32,144 nucleotides of DNA from Anaerolineaceae bacterium (GCA_016936755.1 JAFGXF010000113.1:1-32144), one strand, 5' to 3'. Positions 1 through 8,570 are shown, counted from the first letter of the stretch. Translations and numbers: made by a program. Notes: generated from the sequence alone by a model not told the origin.

Positions 1-830
1 ACGTCGAGGGCTACATGCCCGGCAGAAATTTTGTCATCCTGGGTTCGGGCGACATCGGCATGATCATGGCGCGCCGCCTGACACTGGAGGGTGCCAAAGT
101 TGAGCAGGTACTCGAAGTGATGCCCTACCTGACCGGGCTGACCCGCAATTACGTGCAGTGCCTGATGGATTTCGGCATCCCGCTGCATTTATCCCACACC
201 GTCAACCGCATCATCGGCAACCGGCGCGTTGAGGCGGTTGAATCGGTCCAGGTCGACGAGCGCTGGCAGCCGGTGCCCGGTACTGCCCGGATCGTGCCCT
301 GCGACACCTTGCTTCTTTCGGTTGGTTTGATCCCTGAGAATGAACTCTCACGGAAAGCTGGCGTGAAGATCGACCCGATCACCGCCGGACCCTGGGTTGA
401 CGATGGCTTTGAGACCAACGTGCCGGGCGTCTTCGCCGCCGGCAACGTCGTGCATGTCTATGACCTGGTGGATTGGGTGACCGAGGCCGGTTATGCCGCC
501 GGTAAGAGCGCGGCGCGCTTCGCACTGCGCGAGCGCGAGAAGGAACGCCGCCACATCCCAATGATCGCCGGTCAGAACGTACGTTACATCGTCCCGCAGG
601 AGATCGACAAGGAAAACCTGAAAGATGGTGACATTCGTCTGCAGTTACGGGTCACCCAGCCGCTCGAGGAGCTGGTGTGGATCGAGGTTTCGGACGGCGA
701 AAACAGCATCACCCGCAAGGGCGCTCCCTACGCACGCCCGGGCGAGATCATCACCTTATCCATCCCGCAGCGAGCCTATGACCAGGTCGCCAAGGCTGGC
801 CAGCTGCGCGTGGATGTGACCAAAAGGTAA
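1..830 (+). CDS. NAD(P)/FAD-dependent oxidoreductase, C-terminal part (5' end outside window)
   Basis: The reading frame is open from the first bases of the window, with V-E-G-Y before the first internal Met at 15, so this is the C-terminal part of a longer protein. It has a GSGDIG dinucleotide-binding turn soon after that Met, and a GVFAAGNVV segment followed by a helix with EAGYAAGKSAA, which is the second FAD-contacting motif of the pyridine nucleotide-disulfide oxidoreductase class. About 85 further residues form a C-terminal beta-rich extension. The next gene encodes a DUF1667 protein. That pair is known from glycerol-3-phosphate dehydrogenase operons in Thermotoga and Firmicutes, where the two act with GlpA-like dehydrogenases. 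A role in glycerol-3-phosphate oxidation or electron transfer is therefore an inference from context. The exact substrate cannot be read from this fragment. Confidence 0.85.
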   Translation, partial: VEGYMPGRNFVILGSGDIGMIMARRLTLEGAKVEQVLEVMPYLTGLTRNYVQCLMDFGIPLHLSHTVNRIIGNRRVEAVESVQVDERWQPVPGTARIVPCDTLLLSVGLIPENELSRKAGVKIDPITAGPWVDDGFETNVPGVFAAGNVVHVYDLVDWVTEAGYAAGKSAARFALREREKERRHIPMIAGQNVRYIVPQEIDKENLKDGDIRLQLRVTQPLEELVWIEVSDGENSITRKGAPYARPGEIITLSIPQRAYDQVAKAGQLRVDVTKR

Positions 831-836
831 CCCGAC

Positions 837-1214
837 ATGAATAAAGAAGAAATCACCAAGCTGATCTGCATCACCTGCCCCAAAGGCTGTTTGCTGGAAG
901 TACACCACCAGGGCAGCACGGTGCTCAATGTGAAAAATGGCTGCAAGCGCGGGCATGAATATGCCAGGCGTGAGCTGGTTGACCCGCGCCGCATGATCTC
1001 CTCAACCGTGAGAATTACGGGCGGCGAGCATCCACTGCTTCCGGTATATACCGCTGAGGCCTTTCCCAAGCCGCGCATATCCGAATTAATGGCGGCACTG
1101 CGTGAACTGACGATCAAGGCACCGGTGCGCATGAACCAGGTGGTGTTGGAGGATGCACTTGGCAGCGGTATCAACATTCTGGCCAGCCGTGACATGGGCA
1201 AATCGGGCAAATGA
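837..1214 (+). CDS. DUF1667 protein, probable Fe-S partner of the upstream oxidoreductase
   Basis: This 125-residue protein has Cys11-x2-Cys14-Pro-x2-Cys18 and a further Cys36 in NGCKRGHEYA, the four-cysteine signature of DUF1667, expected to bind an iron-sulfur cluster. It starts six bases after the oxidoreductase stop and its own stop overlaps the next gene's ATG as ATGA, so the three genes are probably co-transcribed. In known genomes DUF1667 genes follow an FAD oxidoreductase and a glycerol-3-phosphate dehydrogenase, so an electron-transfer subunit role is likely. There is no signal peptide or membrane segment. The family call is secure. The function is inferred. Confidence 0.85.
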   Translation: MNKEEITKLICITCPKGCLLEVHHQGSTVLNVKNGCKRGHEYARRELVDPRRMISSTVRITGGEHPLLPVYTAEAFPKPRISELMAALRELTIKAPVRMNQVVLEDALGSGINILASRDMGKSGK

Positions 1215-2446
1215 TCAAACTTTTGCACTTCGCTGATGCGCATATCGACATGGCCAATTACGGGCGGCATGACCCGGTCAGCGGCATGCCGTTGCGTGTA
1301 CTGGATTTCCTGCGTGCGCTGGATGTGATTGTCGATGCTGCCATTTCGGAGAAAGTGGATCTGGTATTGTTCGCCGGGGATGCCTACAAGGATCGCAACC
1401 CGGCACCCACCTTCCAACGCGAGTGGGGCAAACGCATCATGCGTCTGTCACAGGCTGGCATCCGCACGCTGTTGCTGCTGGGCAATCATGATAGTGCGCC
1501 TGCGCTGGGGCGCGCGCATGCCATCCAGGAATTCGACACACTGCAGGTGCCGCACGTGCGCGTGGTGGACAAACCCACTTTCATTAAAACCGGCGAGTTT
1601 GAAGGACTGGACGCGCAGATCCTGGCCATCCCCTGGCTGTCACGCTCACGCTTGAGCGCAGAGTTGGGCGGCATGGACCGTGATGAAGCCCTGCAAAAGC
1701 TCGAGGAGCGTGTGGGTGAACTCATCGGCGTATGGCTGGAACAGGTCGACCCGAAGGTGCCTGTTATTCTATGTGCACATGCATCCATCCAGGGTGCCAC
1801 TTATGGAGGCGAGCGAACGATCATGCTCGGCTCAGACCTGGTGCTGGCCGGCTCGCTGGTCAAGGATTCGCGCCTGGATTATGTTGCCATGGGGCACATT
1901 CATAAAGCACAGGATCTCAACGAAGGCGCCAAGCCGCCGGTGGTTTATCCCGGGTCGATTGAACGGGTCGATTTTGGCGAACTGATGGATGAGAAGTATT
2001 TCGTAATCGCCCAGGTCGAGAAAGGCAATGCTTCTTATGAATGGCACCGGATCCCTGGCATCCGGCAGTTTCTCGAATATCATGTGCGCCTGGACCATTC
2101 TGATGAGATCACCCCCCAGATGGAAAAAGGATTGCCCTCAAGTGAAAAGATTCAGGATGCCATCGTCAAGGTCGTTTTGGAATACCCCGAGGTACTCGAA
2201 GCGCGTATCGATGAAGCCTGGTTGCGACACTGGGCACAGGGCAGCTTTGAATTCCACCTGAGAAAGAATCCACAGTTCGAATCACGCGTTCGCATCCCGG
2301 CTGGTGAGACGGTCAGCAGCATGGGGCCGATGGAACTCCTGGATATCTATTGGAAAGCCAGCCATACCCCGGCTGACCAGCAGGCACACTTGAACGACCT
2401 GGCGCAGCAGATCATCTCGGGGGAGGAAGAATCAACAGATCAATAA
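1211..2446 (+). CDS. sbcD: SbcD/Mre11-type metallophosphoesterase (DNA repair exonuclease subunit)
   Basis: This 411-residue protein has the five calcineurin-type phosphoesterase motifs in order: D9-x-H11 in FADAHID, G56-D57 with a following D61-R62, G91-N-H-D94, H190 in LCAHAS and G228-H-I-H231. The sequence PGSIERVDFGE after the last motif is typical of SbcD. These residues bind the two manganese ions of the SbcCD nuclease, which trims hairpins and double-strand ends. The start is the ATG overlapping the DUF1667 stop (ATGA). SbcD normally works with the SMC-like ATPase SbcC, whose gene usually follows. Here the stop codon is one base from the stop of the oppositely oriented vsr gene and no sbcC is present, so the partner is elsewhere or was displaced by the restriction cassette. 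Confidence 0.88.
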   Translation: MIKLLHFADAHIDMANYGRHDPVSGMPLRVLDFLRALDVIVDAAISEKVDLVLFAGDAYKDRNPAPTFQREWGKRIMRLSQAGIRTLLLLGNHDSAPALGRAHAIQEFDTLQVPHVRVVDKPTFIKTGEFEGLDAQILAIPWLSRSRLSAELGGMDRDEALQKLEERVGELIGVWLEQVDPKVPVILCAHASIQGATYGGERTIMLGSDLVLAGSLVKDSRLDYVAMGHIHKAQDLNEGAKPPVVYPGSIERVDFGELMDEKYFVIAQVEKGNASYEWHRIPGIRQFLEYHVRLDHSDEITPQMEKGLPSSEKIQDAIVKVVLEYPEVLEARIDEAWLRHWAQGSFEFHLRKNPQFESRVRIPAGETVSSMGPMELLDIYWKASHTPADQQAHLNDLAQQIISGEEESTDQ

Positions 2447-2447
2447 A

Positions 2448-2858
2448 CTAATTGATAAGGAATTTGTTTATTCGTTTGGTTAATAATTCGGGATTTTTTG
2501 TCCAGCATTCCCACACAATTAAGACTTTCCACCCCGCCTTTTTAAGGGCAGATATATTTCGTTTATCCCTTTTTACATTTTCAAGCCTTTTATTTTCCCA
2601 GAAATCTGCATTCGTGGCTGGTTTTACTCTTCCGTATTTACACTTATGCATGTGCCAATAACAACCATTGACAAATACTATCTTCTTGTGACGTGTTAAT
2701 ACCAAGTCGGGTTTTCCAGGCAATTTAGCATTATGGAGCCTGTACCTATAACCCATTCGATGGATGAGGGATCGAACAATGATCTCAGGTCGAGTATCTT
2801 TATTCCGAATTCTCGACATGTTAAATTTTCGTTGCTCGGGGGTTAATACATCTGTCAT
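2448..2858 (-). CDS. vsr: Very short patch repair endonuclease Vsr
   Basis: This 136-residue protein is the usual Vsr length. It carries D51 in PGKPDLVL (catalytic Asp), C66, H69, H71 and C73 in NGCYWHMHKC, and C118 in WECW, which correspond to the zinc and active-site residues of E. coli Vsr at nearly the same numbers. Vsr nicks next to T:G mismatches that arise when 5-methylcytosine deaminates in Dcm-type sites, so it protects against mutation caused by the neighbouring methyltransferase. Its ATG overlaps the stop of the endonuclease gene (ATGA at 2855-2858), so it is the last, translationally coupled gene of the restriction-modification operon. The gene is AT-rich like the rest of the cassette. 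Confidence 0.96.
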   Translation of the reverse strand: MTDVLTPEQRKFNMSRIRNKDTRPEIIVRSLIHRMGYRYRLHNAKLPGKPDLVLTRHKKIVFVNGCYWHMHKCKYGRVKPATNADFWENKRLENVKRDKRNISALKKAGWKVLIVWECWTKNPELLTKRINKFLIN

Positions 2859-4027
2859 TCTTGTATAAGCGACTCTCTCACAAAATTAAAAAAATCGTCA
2901 ATTGTAATTAATGAATCTCGAATTGAACTTGGATACTCTATATGAAGTTTTTTGGGTATTACAAGGGATACTGAAGCTCTTTCCATTTCTTCCAACTGTC
3001 TCGATGAGATACCCTTTTGCATTGTTAAAATATGTTTTTGTTTTATTCTGGGTGCCTCACTTATTACTTGGCGCCATCGATCTTTACATGTCATTTTTAA
3101 GGCTAGTATAAACAATTTTTCATCCGGATAATGTGGGTCATCATAAGATTCTTTATCTGGAATAATAATATCTGGTTCGGTTTTATCCACTTTAGGGCGC
3201 ATTTGATGAGGAATATTCGCCATTTTTAACAAATACTCTACATGATTTTCAAGAGATCGACCAGCTCTCGCTTTACGTCGTTGTAAAATGGTAAGAGCAG
3301 TTTTTAAAAAGTCATCTATCTCAGCAAATGACTTGTTTACAAGTGGGCCAGATAGTTTCCGCTCGACCCGTTTAAATAATTGGTATTCCTGATTAATTAA
3401 ACTTATTAGTTGCTCATCTGAAGTGATTATCGAAAAGTCTTTCTTGCATGACAATAAGGTATCTAATGTGGCTTTAGAAAAAATGTCTCCTGCTGGGAAA
3501 AAATCAATTTGATTAACAAATTCAATAAATTTACTGTTTATACATTCGTCTTCAGTGAATTCAATTAACTTGCCTTCTTCATAGGATGCCCAGTTTCCTA
3601 ATAGCTCGACACCAAGACTTGCTTGAATATCTTCTATATCGTCGTCATTATTTAATATATAAGCATTAAATTGACTGAGAGTAATAGGAATAAGTACTAG
3701 AAGACTTCCCACATTATCCTCAATTAAATATGGAAAATCGCGACCAAATCTAGTAAGTCGGTATTCACTTCTGGTTTTTTGGCCATACCAGATAACATTC
3801 GAATTAGTCAGTAGACCATTTTGCCACCGGATTGTAACATTACTACGATTGAGTGTGCCTTTTTCAGGTTTATTAGGTGTAAATAGGTGCCATACTTCTT
3901 TGGGTAAATAGAATCCATATTGATGTGCACCCGTAGCCCCAACATCATTTGATGAAATTAATTTTAAAATCGCTTTTTTATGAGATATTGCATCCTCTAT
4001 TGCTCTTTCGCAAATGTTTGATGACAT
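2855..4027 (-). CDS. EcoRII-family type II restriction endonuclease
   Basis: This 390-residue protein (EcoRII has about 404) has both EcoRII domains. The N-terminal effector-binding part shows SNDVGATGAHQYGFYLP (residues 26-42) and RSEYRLTRFGR (86-96). The C-terminal catalytic part shows RAGRSLE (254-260), PD at 285-286, Y295, ALK at 309-311 followed by TCKDRWRQ, and E324. The spacings D286-Y295-K311-E324 match D299-Y308-K324-E337 as I recall them for EcoRII, a PD-(D/E)xK-type nuclease. EcoRII is a type IIE enzyme cutting before CCWGG and needing a second site. The ATG is preceded by AAGGAGAA, 13 bases after the methyltransferase stop. The target CCWGG is inferred from this family and from the Dcm-like partner. 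All catalytic residues look intact. Confidence 0.93.
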   Translation of the reverse strand: MSSNICERAIEDAISHKKAILKLISSNDVGATGAHQYGFYLPKEVWHLFTPNKPEKGTLNRSNVTIRWQNGLLTNSNVIWYGQKTRSEYRLTRFGRDFPYLIEDNVGSLLVLIPITLSQFNAYILNNDDDIEDIQASLGVELLGNWASYEEGKLIEFTEDECINSKFIEFVNQIDFFPAGDIFSKATLDTLLSCKKDFSIITSDEQLISLINQEYQLFKRVERKLSGPLVNKSFAEIDDFLKTALTILQRRKARAGRSLENHVEYLLKMANIPHQMRPKVDKTEPDIIIPDKESYDDPHYPDEKLFILALKMTCKDRWRQVISEAPRIKQKHILTMQKGISSRQLEEMERASVSLVIPKKLHIEYPSSIRDSLITIDDFFNFVRESLIQE

Positions 4028-4040
4028 ATCCCATTCTCCT

Positions 4041-5216
4041 TCATGATGTTTTTAATAAACATCGTTTACTGGATTTATAATGATTGTCAATAACACGTAC
4101 TATTTCCTTCCCTATTGCTTCAACAACTTTTGGTACAACAGCATTTCCAAATTGCCTGTACGCTTGAGTATCTGATACCACAATCTCTCTATCCTCAAAT
4201 CCCATAAGGCGAGAGCATTCAAGGGGTGTAAGACGTCGAGGATTTTTGTTGGGTTGAGGGATAAGAATTTCAGAACCATCCTTATAATATCTTGCGCTTA
4301 ATGTTCTGGATATTTTGTTAATGTCTACTAAACCATAACCGAAACCATTACCTTTTGCTTTGTGCTTTTCAGCATATTTTTGTAAATAGTTCCATAAATG
4401 ATCTGTTAATGTATATTTATTATCCGGAGCATTTTCAAGTATGTCTGCAAAAATTGGATTTGATCCTGATTCTGGTACTGGGTAGACAAAATCAGGGCGA
4501 TCAGAAAATGTCCGTTTATCAAAGCAGACAATATAAATACGTTCGCGGTGCTGTGGTACCCAGCCTGAAGCATCAATAACTTTAGCATTCACCCAGTAAT
4601 CTAATTCCTCGAGTTTTTCTTTTATTACTTTCCATGTACGGCCATGATCATGTGATTTTAAGTTCTTTACATTCTCAAGAAATAATACAGGAGGACGTTT
4701 CACTCTAATAATATTCGCTAGGACAAAAAAAAGATTTCCTTGTTGAATATCGTCGAATCCATGAGCTTTTCCAAGGCTGTTTTTCTTCGATACACCTGCT
4801 ATTGAAAATGGTTGACATGGAAATCCTGCTGCGAGAATGTCATGATTAGGGATGCTTTCAGGATCTATTTGACGGATGTCGCCGAAGGGTAATTCATTAA
4901 ACCAGGCTTTGTAGGTTTTTTGGGAATACTTATCCCATTCAGATGAAAATATACAAGTTCCCCCCAATTTTGTCAGGGCAAGGCGAAATCCACCGATACC
5001 AGCAAATAGATCAATAAATGTAAAGGGCAGATAATTTGTGACTCCCACTACCTGTTTCGTTGAATTTGTCGTTAATGTTGGTTGATACACAGTAGATGCA
5101 TCTTTGAGGACGGATAAAACAAATTCCTGCTGTGTCATCTGATATTGTTGACGTTCCAATTCAATCCAGTTGCGTAAATCAGCAGGTATCTTTCTAACAA
5201 GAATATTATCGCCCAT
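4041..5216 (-). CDS. Dcm/M.EcoRII-type DNA cytosine-5 methyltransferase
   Basis: This 391-residue enzyme has all the main C5-methyltransferase motifs in order: [12 protein letters not shown] (I, SAM binding), GFPCQPFS (IV, catalytic Cys), ENVKNL (VI), QHRERIYIV (VIII), [15 protein letters not shown] (IX) and [10 protein letters not shown] (X). The target-recognition region, with [19 protein letters not shown] and GNGFGYG, closely resembles E. coli Dcm, so the predicted target is the inner C of CCWGG. The first 40 or so residues precede the catalytic fold and look like a strand plus two helices, reminiscent of a ribbon-helix-helix DNA-binding domain, which could repress the cassette's own promoter. 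It is the first gene of the cassette, as expected if methylation must come before restriction. Confidence 0.95.
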   Translation of the reverse strand: MGDNILVRKIPADLRNWIELERQQYQMTQQEFVLSVLKDASTVYQPTLTTNSTKQVVGVTNYLPFTFIDLFAGIGGFRLALTKLGGTCIFSSEWDKYSQKTYKAWFNELPFGDIRQIDPESIPNHDILAAGFPCQPFSIAGVSKKNSLGKAHGFDDIQQGNLFFVLANIIRVKRPPVLFLENVKNLKSHDHGRTWKVIKEKLEELDYWVNAKVIDASGWVPQHRERIYIVCFDKRTFSDRPDFVYPVPESGSNPIFADILENAPDNKYTLTDHLWNYLQKYAEKHKAKGNGFGYGLVDINKISRTLSARYYKDGSEILIPQPNKNPRRLTPLECSRLMGFEDREIVVSDTQAYRQFGNAVVPKVVEAIGKEIVRVIDNHYKSSKRCLLKTS

Positions 5217-5453
5217 ATAGCCTCATCTCGGGGAAAAAATGATATCAAAGCAATAATACCAAATAACTATAATTAGTGCAAGTGTTCTAATAATCTTGTT
5301 CTATTTAAGAGACAATGAAACCAGATCTTTCATAAAGTTCACCCCTCTATAAAAATGTGTCATGGGGGATATAACGAGAGAGAATATTTATTCGGGTCAG
5401 TGTTCGGTCGTTTACATACATATTACAGGGGATATATTAAAATGTCCGTCAAA
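5217..5453. other. AT-rich intergenic region between the restriction cassette and the GNAT gene
   Basis: This 237-base gap stays AT-rich like the cassette, so the imported segment probably extends to about 5450. Apart from the candidate promoter near 5253-5281 it holds a 9-bp direct repeat GGGGATATA at 5365-5373 and 5428-5436. No convincing terminator for the GNAT gene, no tRNA and no inverted repeats of an insertion sequence were seen. Confidence 0.5.
5253..5281 (-). promoter_or_regulatory. Candidate sigma70 promoter of the restriction-modification operon
   Basis: On the minus strand a -35-like TTGCAC (5276-5281) is followed after 17 bases by TATTAT (5253-5258), one mismatch from the consensus -10. 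Transcription would start about 30 bases before the methyltransferase ATG, with GAGG at 5221-5224 as a close ribosome-binding site. The 8-bp palindrome TGATATCA (5240-5247) lies at the expected start site, and ACTA/TAGT arms (5266-5277) lie in the spacer. Both could be operator half-sites for self-regulation. The -35 match is weak (3 of 6). Confidence 0.5.
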
Positions 5454-5978
5454 TTACGCATTATCGAAAAATTCCTTCGCATATTCAATTTCCCCACTGA
5501 CACCTTTTAATCCCCCTTCGACCAGCTCCAATGCCATGAAAGCCTCATCCGGAACCTCAAAGGGTGCCGTGATATTCCACTGGCTGGCGAGTTGGTATCC
5601 AAATTTTGGGTAATAGGAGGGGTGTCCGACGACGACGACGGAACCATAACCCAGCTCTCTGGCAATGCGATGACCCGCCGCGATCAGCTTCCCGCCGACA
5701 CCACGGTTCTGGTATTCCGGCAGGACTGCCACAGGTGCCAGGGCCAGTGAATCATGTTCACCGATCTTCATGCGGGTGAACAGGATATGTCCGATGATCT
5801 TCCCATCGCCCTCAGCCACCAATGACAGCTCGGGGATAAACGCAGCGCTCTTTCGCAGGCGGTTGACCAGATTCTGTTCATTACCATCCGCCTGTTCCAT
5901 GGTTTCAAATGCCTTTTTTACCACCTGATAAACAGCGTTGTGATCATTTTCCTCTTCCTGCCGGATCAGCAAATCCAT
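5454..5978 (-). CDS. GNAT family N-acetyltransferase (YhbS-like)
   Basis: This 174-residue protein has the usual single-domain GNAT length. The acetyl-CoA-binding motif A is visible as LAPVAVLPEYQNRGVGGKLI near the middle, preceded by the strand IIGHILFTRM and followed by YGSVVVVGHPSYYPKFGYQ, typical of the YhbS (COG3153) group. It would transfer an acetyl group from acetyl-CoA to an amine. The acceptor cannot be read from sequence. GAGGTG lies 7 bases before the ATG. It starts nine bases after the stop of the upstream rRNA methyltransferase gene and is probably the last gene of that operon. No link to RNA modification is evident beyond proximity. Confidence 0.88.
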   Translation of the reverse strand: MDLLIRQEEENDHNAVYQVVKKAFETMEQADGNEQNLVNRLRKSAAFIPELSLVAEGDGKIIGHILFTRMKIGEHDSLALAPVAVLPEYQNRGVGGKLIAAGHRIARELGYGSVVVVGHPSYYPKFGYQLASQWNITAPFEVPDEAFMALELVEGGLKGVSGEIEYAKEFFDNA

Positions 5979-5987
5979 GTGAGCACC

Positions 5988-7214
5988 TCAATCCGAATGT
6001 TTCGACAAGAAGACCATCGACTCGATATGAAATGTCTGCGGGAAAAGGTCGAGCAGACAGACCTTTTCGATGTGATAACCACCCGCGACCATTTTTCCGA
6101 GGTCACGTGCCAGGGTGGCCGGGTCGCAGGAGATGTATGCGATCTGGGCCGGTTTTGCTGCCATCAGCGCTTCCAGCGCCTTGGGATGCAGCCCGGCCCG
6201 TGGCGGATCGAGGATGACGACATCCGCTTTGACCTCCAGGCGTGGCAATACGCTTTCCACCGCCCCCTCATAAAGGGATACATTGTCAAATTCATCCAGG
6301 TTGGCTGCAAAATCCAGACAGGCATCCGGTGACAGCTCCACCCCGATGACCTCTTTGACTTCACCTGCGAAGAAGGCGCTGAACAACCCGACCCCGCAGT
6401 ACAAATCCGCCAGGATGGTTTTCCCTGAATAAACCAGGTTTTCTTTCAGTGTGGTGATCATGGCCTCTGCCATGCGTGTGTTGACCTGGAAGAAAGAACC
6501 GCCTGAGACTTGGAAGCTGCGCTGACATACCTGCATGGGCAGTAAATCCTCCCCGGCCAGGATGATGCGACCACCCTGGCCAGCATACACTGCTGAAAGA
6601 CCGGCTTCCGTCTCAAATTCGGGGGCTGTTTCCGCAGAGCCTTCCAATGTGATCAACAACTCTCCGTCCATACCGCAGCGCAGTTCGATCTGTTCGATCC
6701 CGCTGTCTGCTTCCAGCTCGATGAATGGCCAGGCTTCCTGGATGGCTTTTTCCGGCAGGTGACATTCCGATACGGGGATGATCCGATCGGAGTGTGGAGC
6801 CCGGAAACCCAATTTTCCGGTATCGTTGATATGAAAGCGAAGATTATTGCGATACTGATATTGATTTGGAGATTGGATCACCTGAGGATTCGGCGGATCC
6901 GCCAACTTGCCGACCCGGGTGAGTTGTTCGGACAGGATGGCTGCTTTATATTCAAGCTGAGCTTCATAAGTCATATGCTGTGCATGACACCCACCGCAGC
7001 GGCCGAAATGCTTGCAGGTTGGTTCAATCCGCTTCGTTGAAGGCTCCAGTACTTTTACGAGCTTGCCACGCGCGAAGTTCTTGTTATCGGCGAGGATTTC
7101 AATCGCGACCTTTTCGCCGGGGATGCCGAAGGGAACGAAAACCACCCTCCCATCGGGCAGCCTGCCGAGGCAGTCACCGCCATATGAGAGGGTGGTTAAT
7201 GTCACTTCTGGCAT
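5988..7214 (-). CDS. TrmA/RlmD-family RNA m5U methyltransferase (TRAM domain, 4Fe-4S)
   Basis: This 408-residue protein has an N-terminal TRAM domain (about residues 1-58), cysteines C67, C73, C76 and C151 expected to hold a [4Fe-4S] cluster, the SAM-binding ADLYCGVGLFS (269-279), DPPR (336-339) and the catalytic Cys C363 in ISCDPATLARD. This family methylates C5 of uridine. RlmD and RlmCD act on 23S rRNA U1939/U747 and TrmA on tRNA U54. The TRAM domain and iron-sulfur cluster favour the 23S rRNA branch, but the exact site cannot be assigned. Its ATG overlaps the aminotransferase stop by one base (TAATG), so it is translationally coupled to it. Confidence 0.92.
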   Translation of the reverse strand: MPEVTLTTLSYGGDCLGRLPDGRVVFVPFGIPGEKVAIEILADNKNFARGKLVKVLEPSTKRIEPTCKHFGRCGGCHAQHMTYEAQLEYKAAILSEQLTRVGKLADPPNPQVIQSPNQYQYRNNLRFHINDTGKLGFRAPHSDRIIPVSECHLPEKAIQEAWPFIELEADSGIEQIELRCGMDGELLITLEGSAETAPEFETEAGLSAVYAGQGGRIILAGEDLLPMQVCQRSFQVSGGSFFQVNTRMAEAMITTLKENLVYSGKTILADLYCGVGLFSAFFAGEVKEVIGVELSPDACLDFAANLDEFDNVSLYEGAVESVLPRLEVKADVVILDPPRAGLHPKALEALMAAKPAQIAYISCDPATLARDLGKMVAGGYHIEKVCLLDLFPQTFHIESMVFLSKHSD

Positions 7215-8284
7215 TACATCTTGGCCAGGAACTCTTCCATGGCCTCCAGCAGGGTGTCGACCGCTTTCATATGGATCTCACCCATGTGAGCGATGCGGAA
7301 GGTTTTTTCCTTCAGGTCGCCGTAGCCGTTGGCGATGCGCATACCCCTGGTAAGCAGGAATTTGTTGAGAGCTGAAATATCCATGCCCCTGGTATTGTTG
7401 ATGGTCGAGACGGTCTTGGAGCGATAGCCTTCGGGTGCCAGGGGTTGCATGCCATGTTCGACGGCCCATTTTTGGGTGCGCTCGGCCATGGCAGTGTGTC
7501 GTGCAAAGCGATTCTCAAGCCCTTCGGCCAGGATGCGCTCGAGCTGGACATCCAGCGCAAATATGGATGCCATCGCAGGAGTCATGGGGGTGGAATCCTT
7601 GACGCGGTGTTTTTCCATCAACAGCAGGTCGAAATACCAGCCGCGGTTGGCGACTGTTTCTGCCTTGGCCATGGCACGTGCAGAAGCGGCAGCGAAGGAC
7701 ATGCCCGGCGGCAGCGCGAAGCATTTCTGGGATGAGGTGAGAATAAAATCCAGACCCCAGGCATCGAACTCGATCTTGACGCCACTTAACGAGGAAACCG
7801 CATCCACCAGGATGAGCGTATCCGGGCTGACCTGGTGCACGGCTTCGGCGATGGCTTTAACCGGGCTCTCAACGCCGGTGGAGGTCTCATTATGCACAAC
7901 CGTGATGGCTTCATAATGCTTCTTCTTGAGTGCATCCGCCACCTGTTCGGGGGTGATGGGTTGGCCCCAGGCGGCTTCGAGCCGGTCGGCCTGCTTGCCG
8001 TTGGCAACCGCCACCTTGTACCAGCGCTCAGCAAAAGCACCATTGATACAGGACAGCACACTTTCCTGAACGAAGTTGCGAATGCCGCCTTCCTGCATAC
8101 CCGAACCGGAAGCAGAGACCTGGTAGACTGGTTGTTCGGTGAAGAAAACCTTCTTCAGTCTTTCCTCGGTGCTCTTGAAGATCGCTTCAAAATCCTTGCT
8201 GCGATGAGGCAACATCGGTTTTGTTTGAGCCGTTAATACCTCGGGGGCGACATCAACCGGTCCCGGGACAAACATGGGTGACAT
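7214..8284 (-). CDS. Class V aminotransferase (alanine-glyoxylate / serine-pyruvate type)
   Basis: This 356-residue PLP enzyme opens with FVPGPVDVAPEV, typical of alanine-glyoxylate and serine-glyoxylate aminotransferases. It has D161 in LILVDAVSS (contacts the PLP pyridine nitrogen), the Schiff-base lysine K187 in TSSQKCFALPPG, and NETSTG at 132-137. The family moves an amino group between alanine, serine or glycine and glyoxylate or pyruvate. Some members instead act in phosphonate or aspartate metabolism, so the substrate stays open. An AGGAGAG stretch lies just before the ATG. The gene overlaps rlmD-like DNA by one base. Upstream, 31 bases away, is the small membrane protein gene, so the run from sortase to GNAT may be one transcript. 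Confidence 0.9.
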   Translation of the reverse strand: MSPMFVPGPVDVAPEVLTAQTKPMLPHRSKDFEAIFKSTEERLKKVFFTEQPVYQVSASGSGMQEGGIRNFVQESVLSCINGAFAERWYKVAVANGKQADRLEAAWGQPITPEQVADALKKKHYEAITVVHNETSTGVESPVKAIAEAVHQVSPDTLILVDAVSSLSGVKIEFDAWGLDFILTSSQKCFALPPGMSFAAASARAMAKAETVANRGWYFDLLLMEKHRVKDSTPMTPAMASIFALDVQLERILAEGLENRFARHTAMAERTQKWAVEHGMQPLAPEGYRSKTVSTINNTRGMDISALNKFLLTRGMRIANGYGDLKEKTFRIAHMGEIHMKAVDTLLEAMEEFLAKM

Positions 8285-8315
8285 ACTCTCTCCTTATATA
8301 TGTAAAATGATGATT

Positions 8316-8549
8316 TTAGCGAAGAATGAAGGTCAACGCGATCAGAATCACAAAGAAACTGCCGGCCAATACGCCGATGCGTTTCAGATCCTTCTTGACA
8401 GCCGTGTAATCCGGATTGAATTCTGCCGCGGCATAGCCACGCTGGGGTGACCAGCTGGATGCGGGGGCTTGTTGGTTGGGTGTTGCGGCCGGTTTGGTAA
8501 TGGCGGGCTGTTTACCTTTCGATACCCGTCTTTTTTGTCTTTTACTCAT
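8316..8549 (-). CDS. Small single-pass membrane protein, unknown function
   Basis: This 77-residue protein has a strongly basic first 20 residues (KRQKRRVSKGK), a Pro/Ala/Gln-rich low-complexity stretch to about residue 45, and one hydrophobic helix near the C-terminus (about 59-76). The topology is probably N-in, with a tail anchor. GGAG lies 8-9 bases before the ATG. It starts 21 bases after the sortase stop, so the two are probably co-transcribed, and it may work with the sortase at the membrane. I recognise no named family. The lack of an LPXTG-like motif means it is not an obvious sortase substrate. Confidence 0.7.
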   Translation of the reverse strand: MSKRQKRRVSKGKQPAITKPAATPNQQAPASSWSPQRGYAAAEFNPDYTAVKKDLKRIGVLAGSFFVILIALTFILR

Positions 8550-8570
8550 GCAACTATCTCCAGAAGAAAG

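Noticed and set aside
5362-5613. Plus-strand open frame of 83 residues opposite the GNAT gene start region
   Set aside because: Two thirds of it lie antisense to the GNAT gene, and it has no family resemblance.
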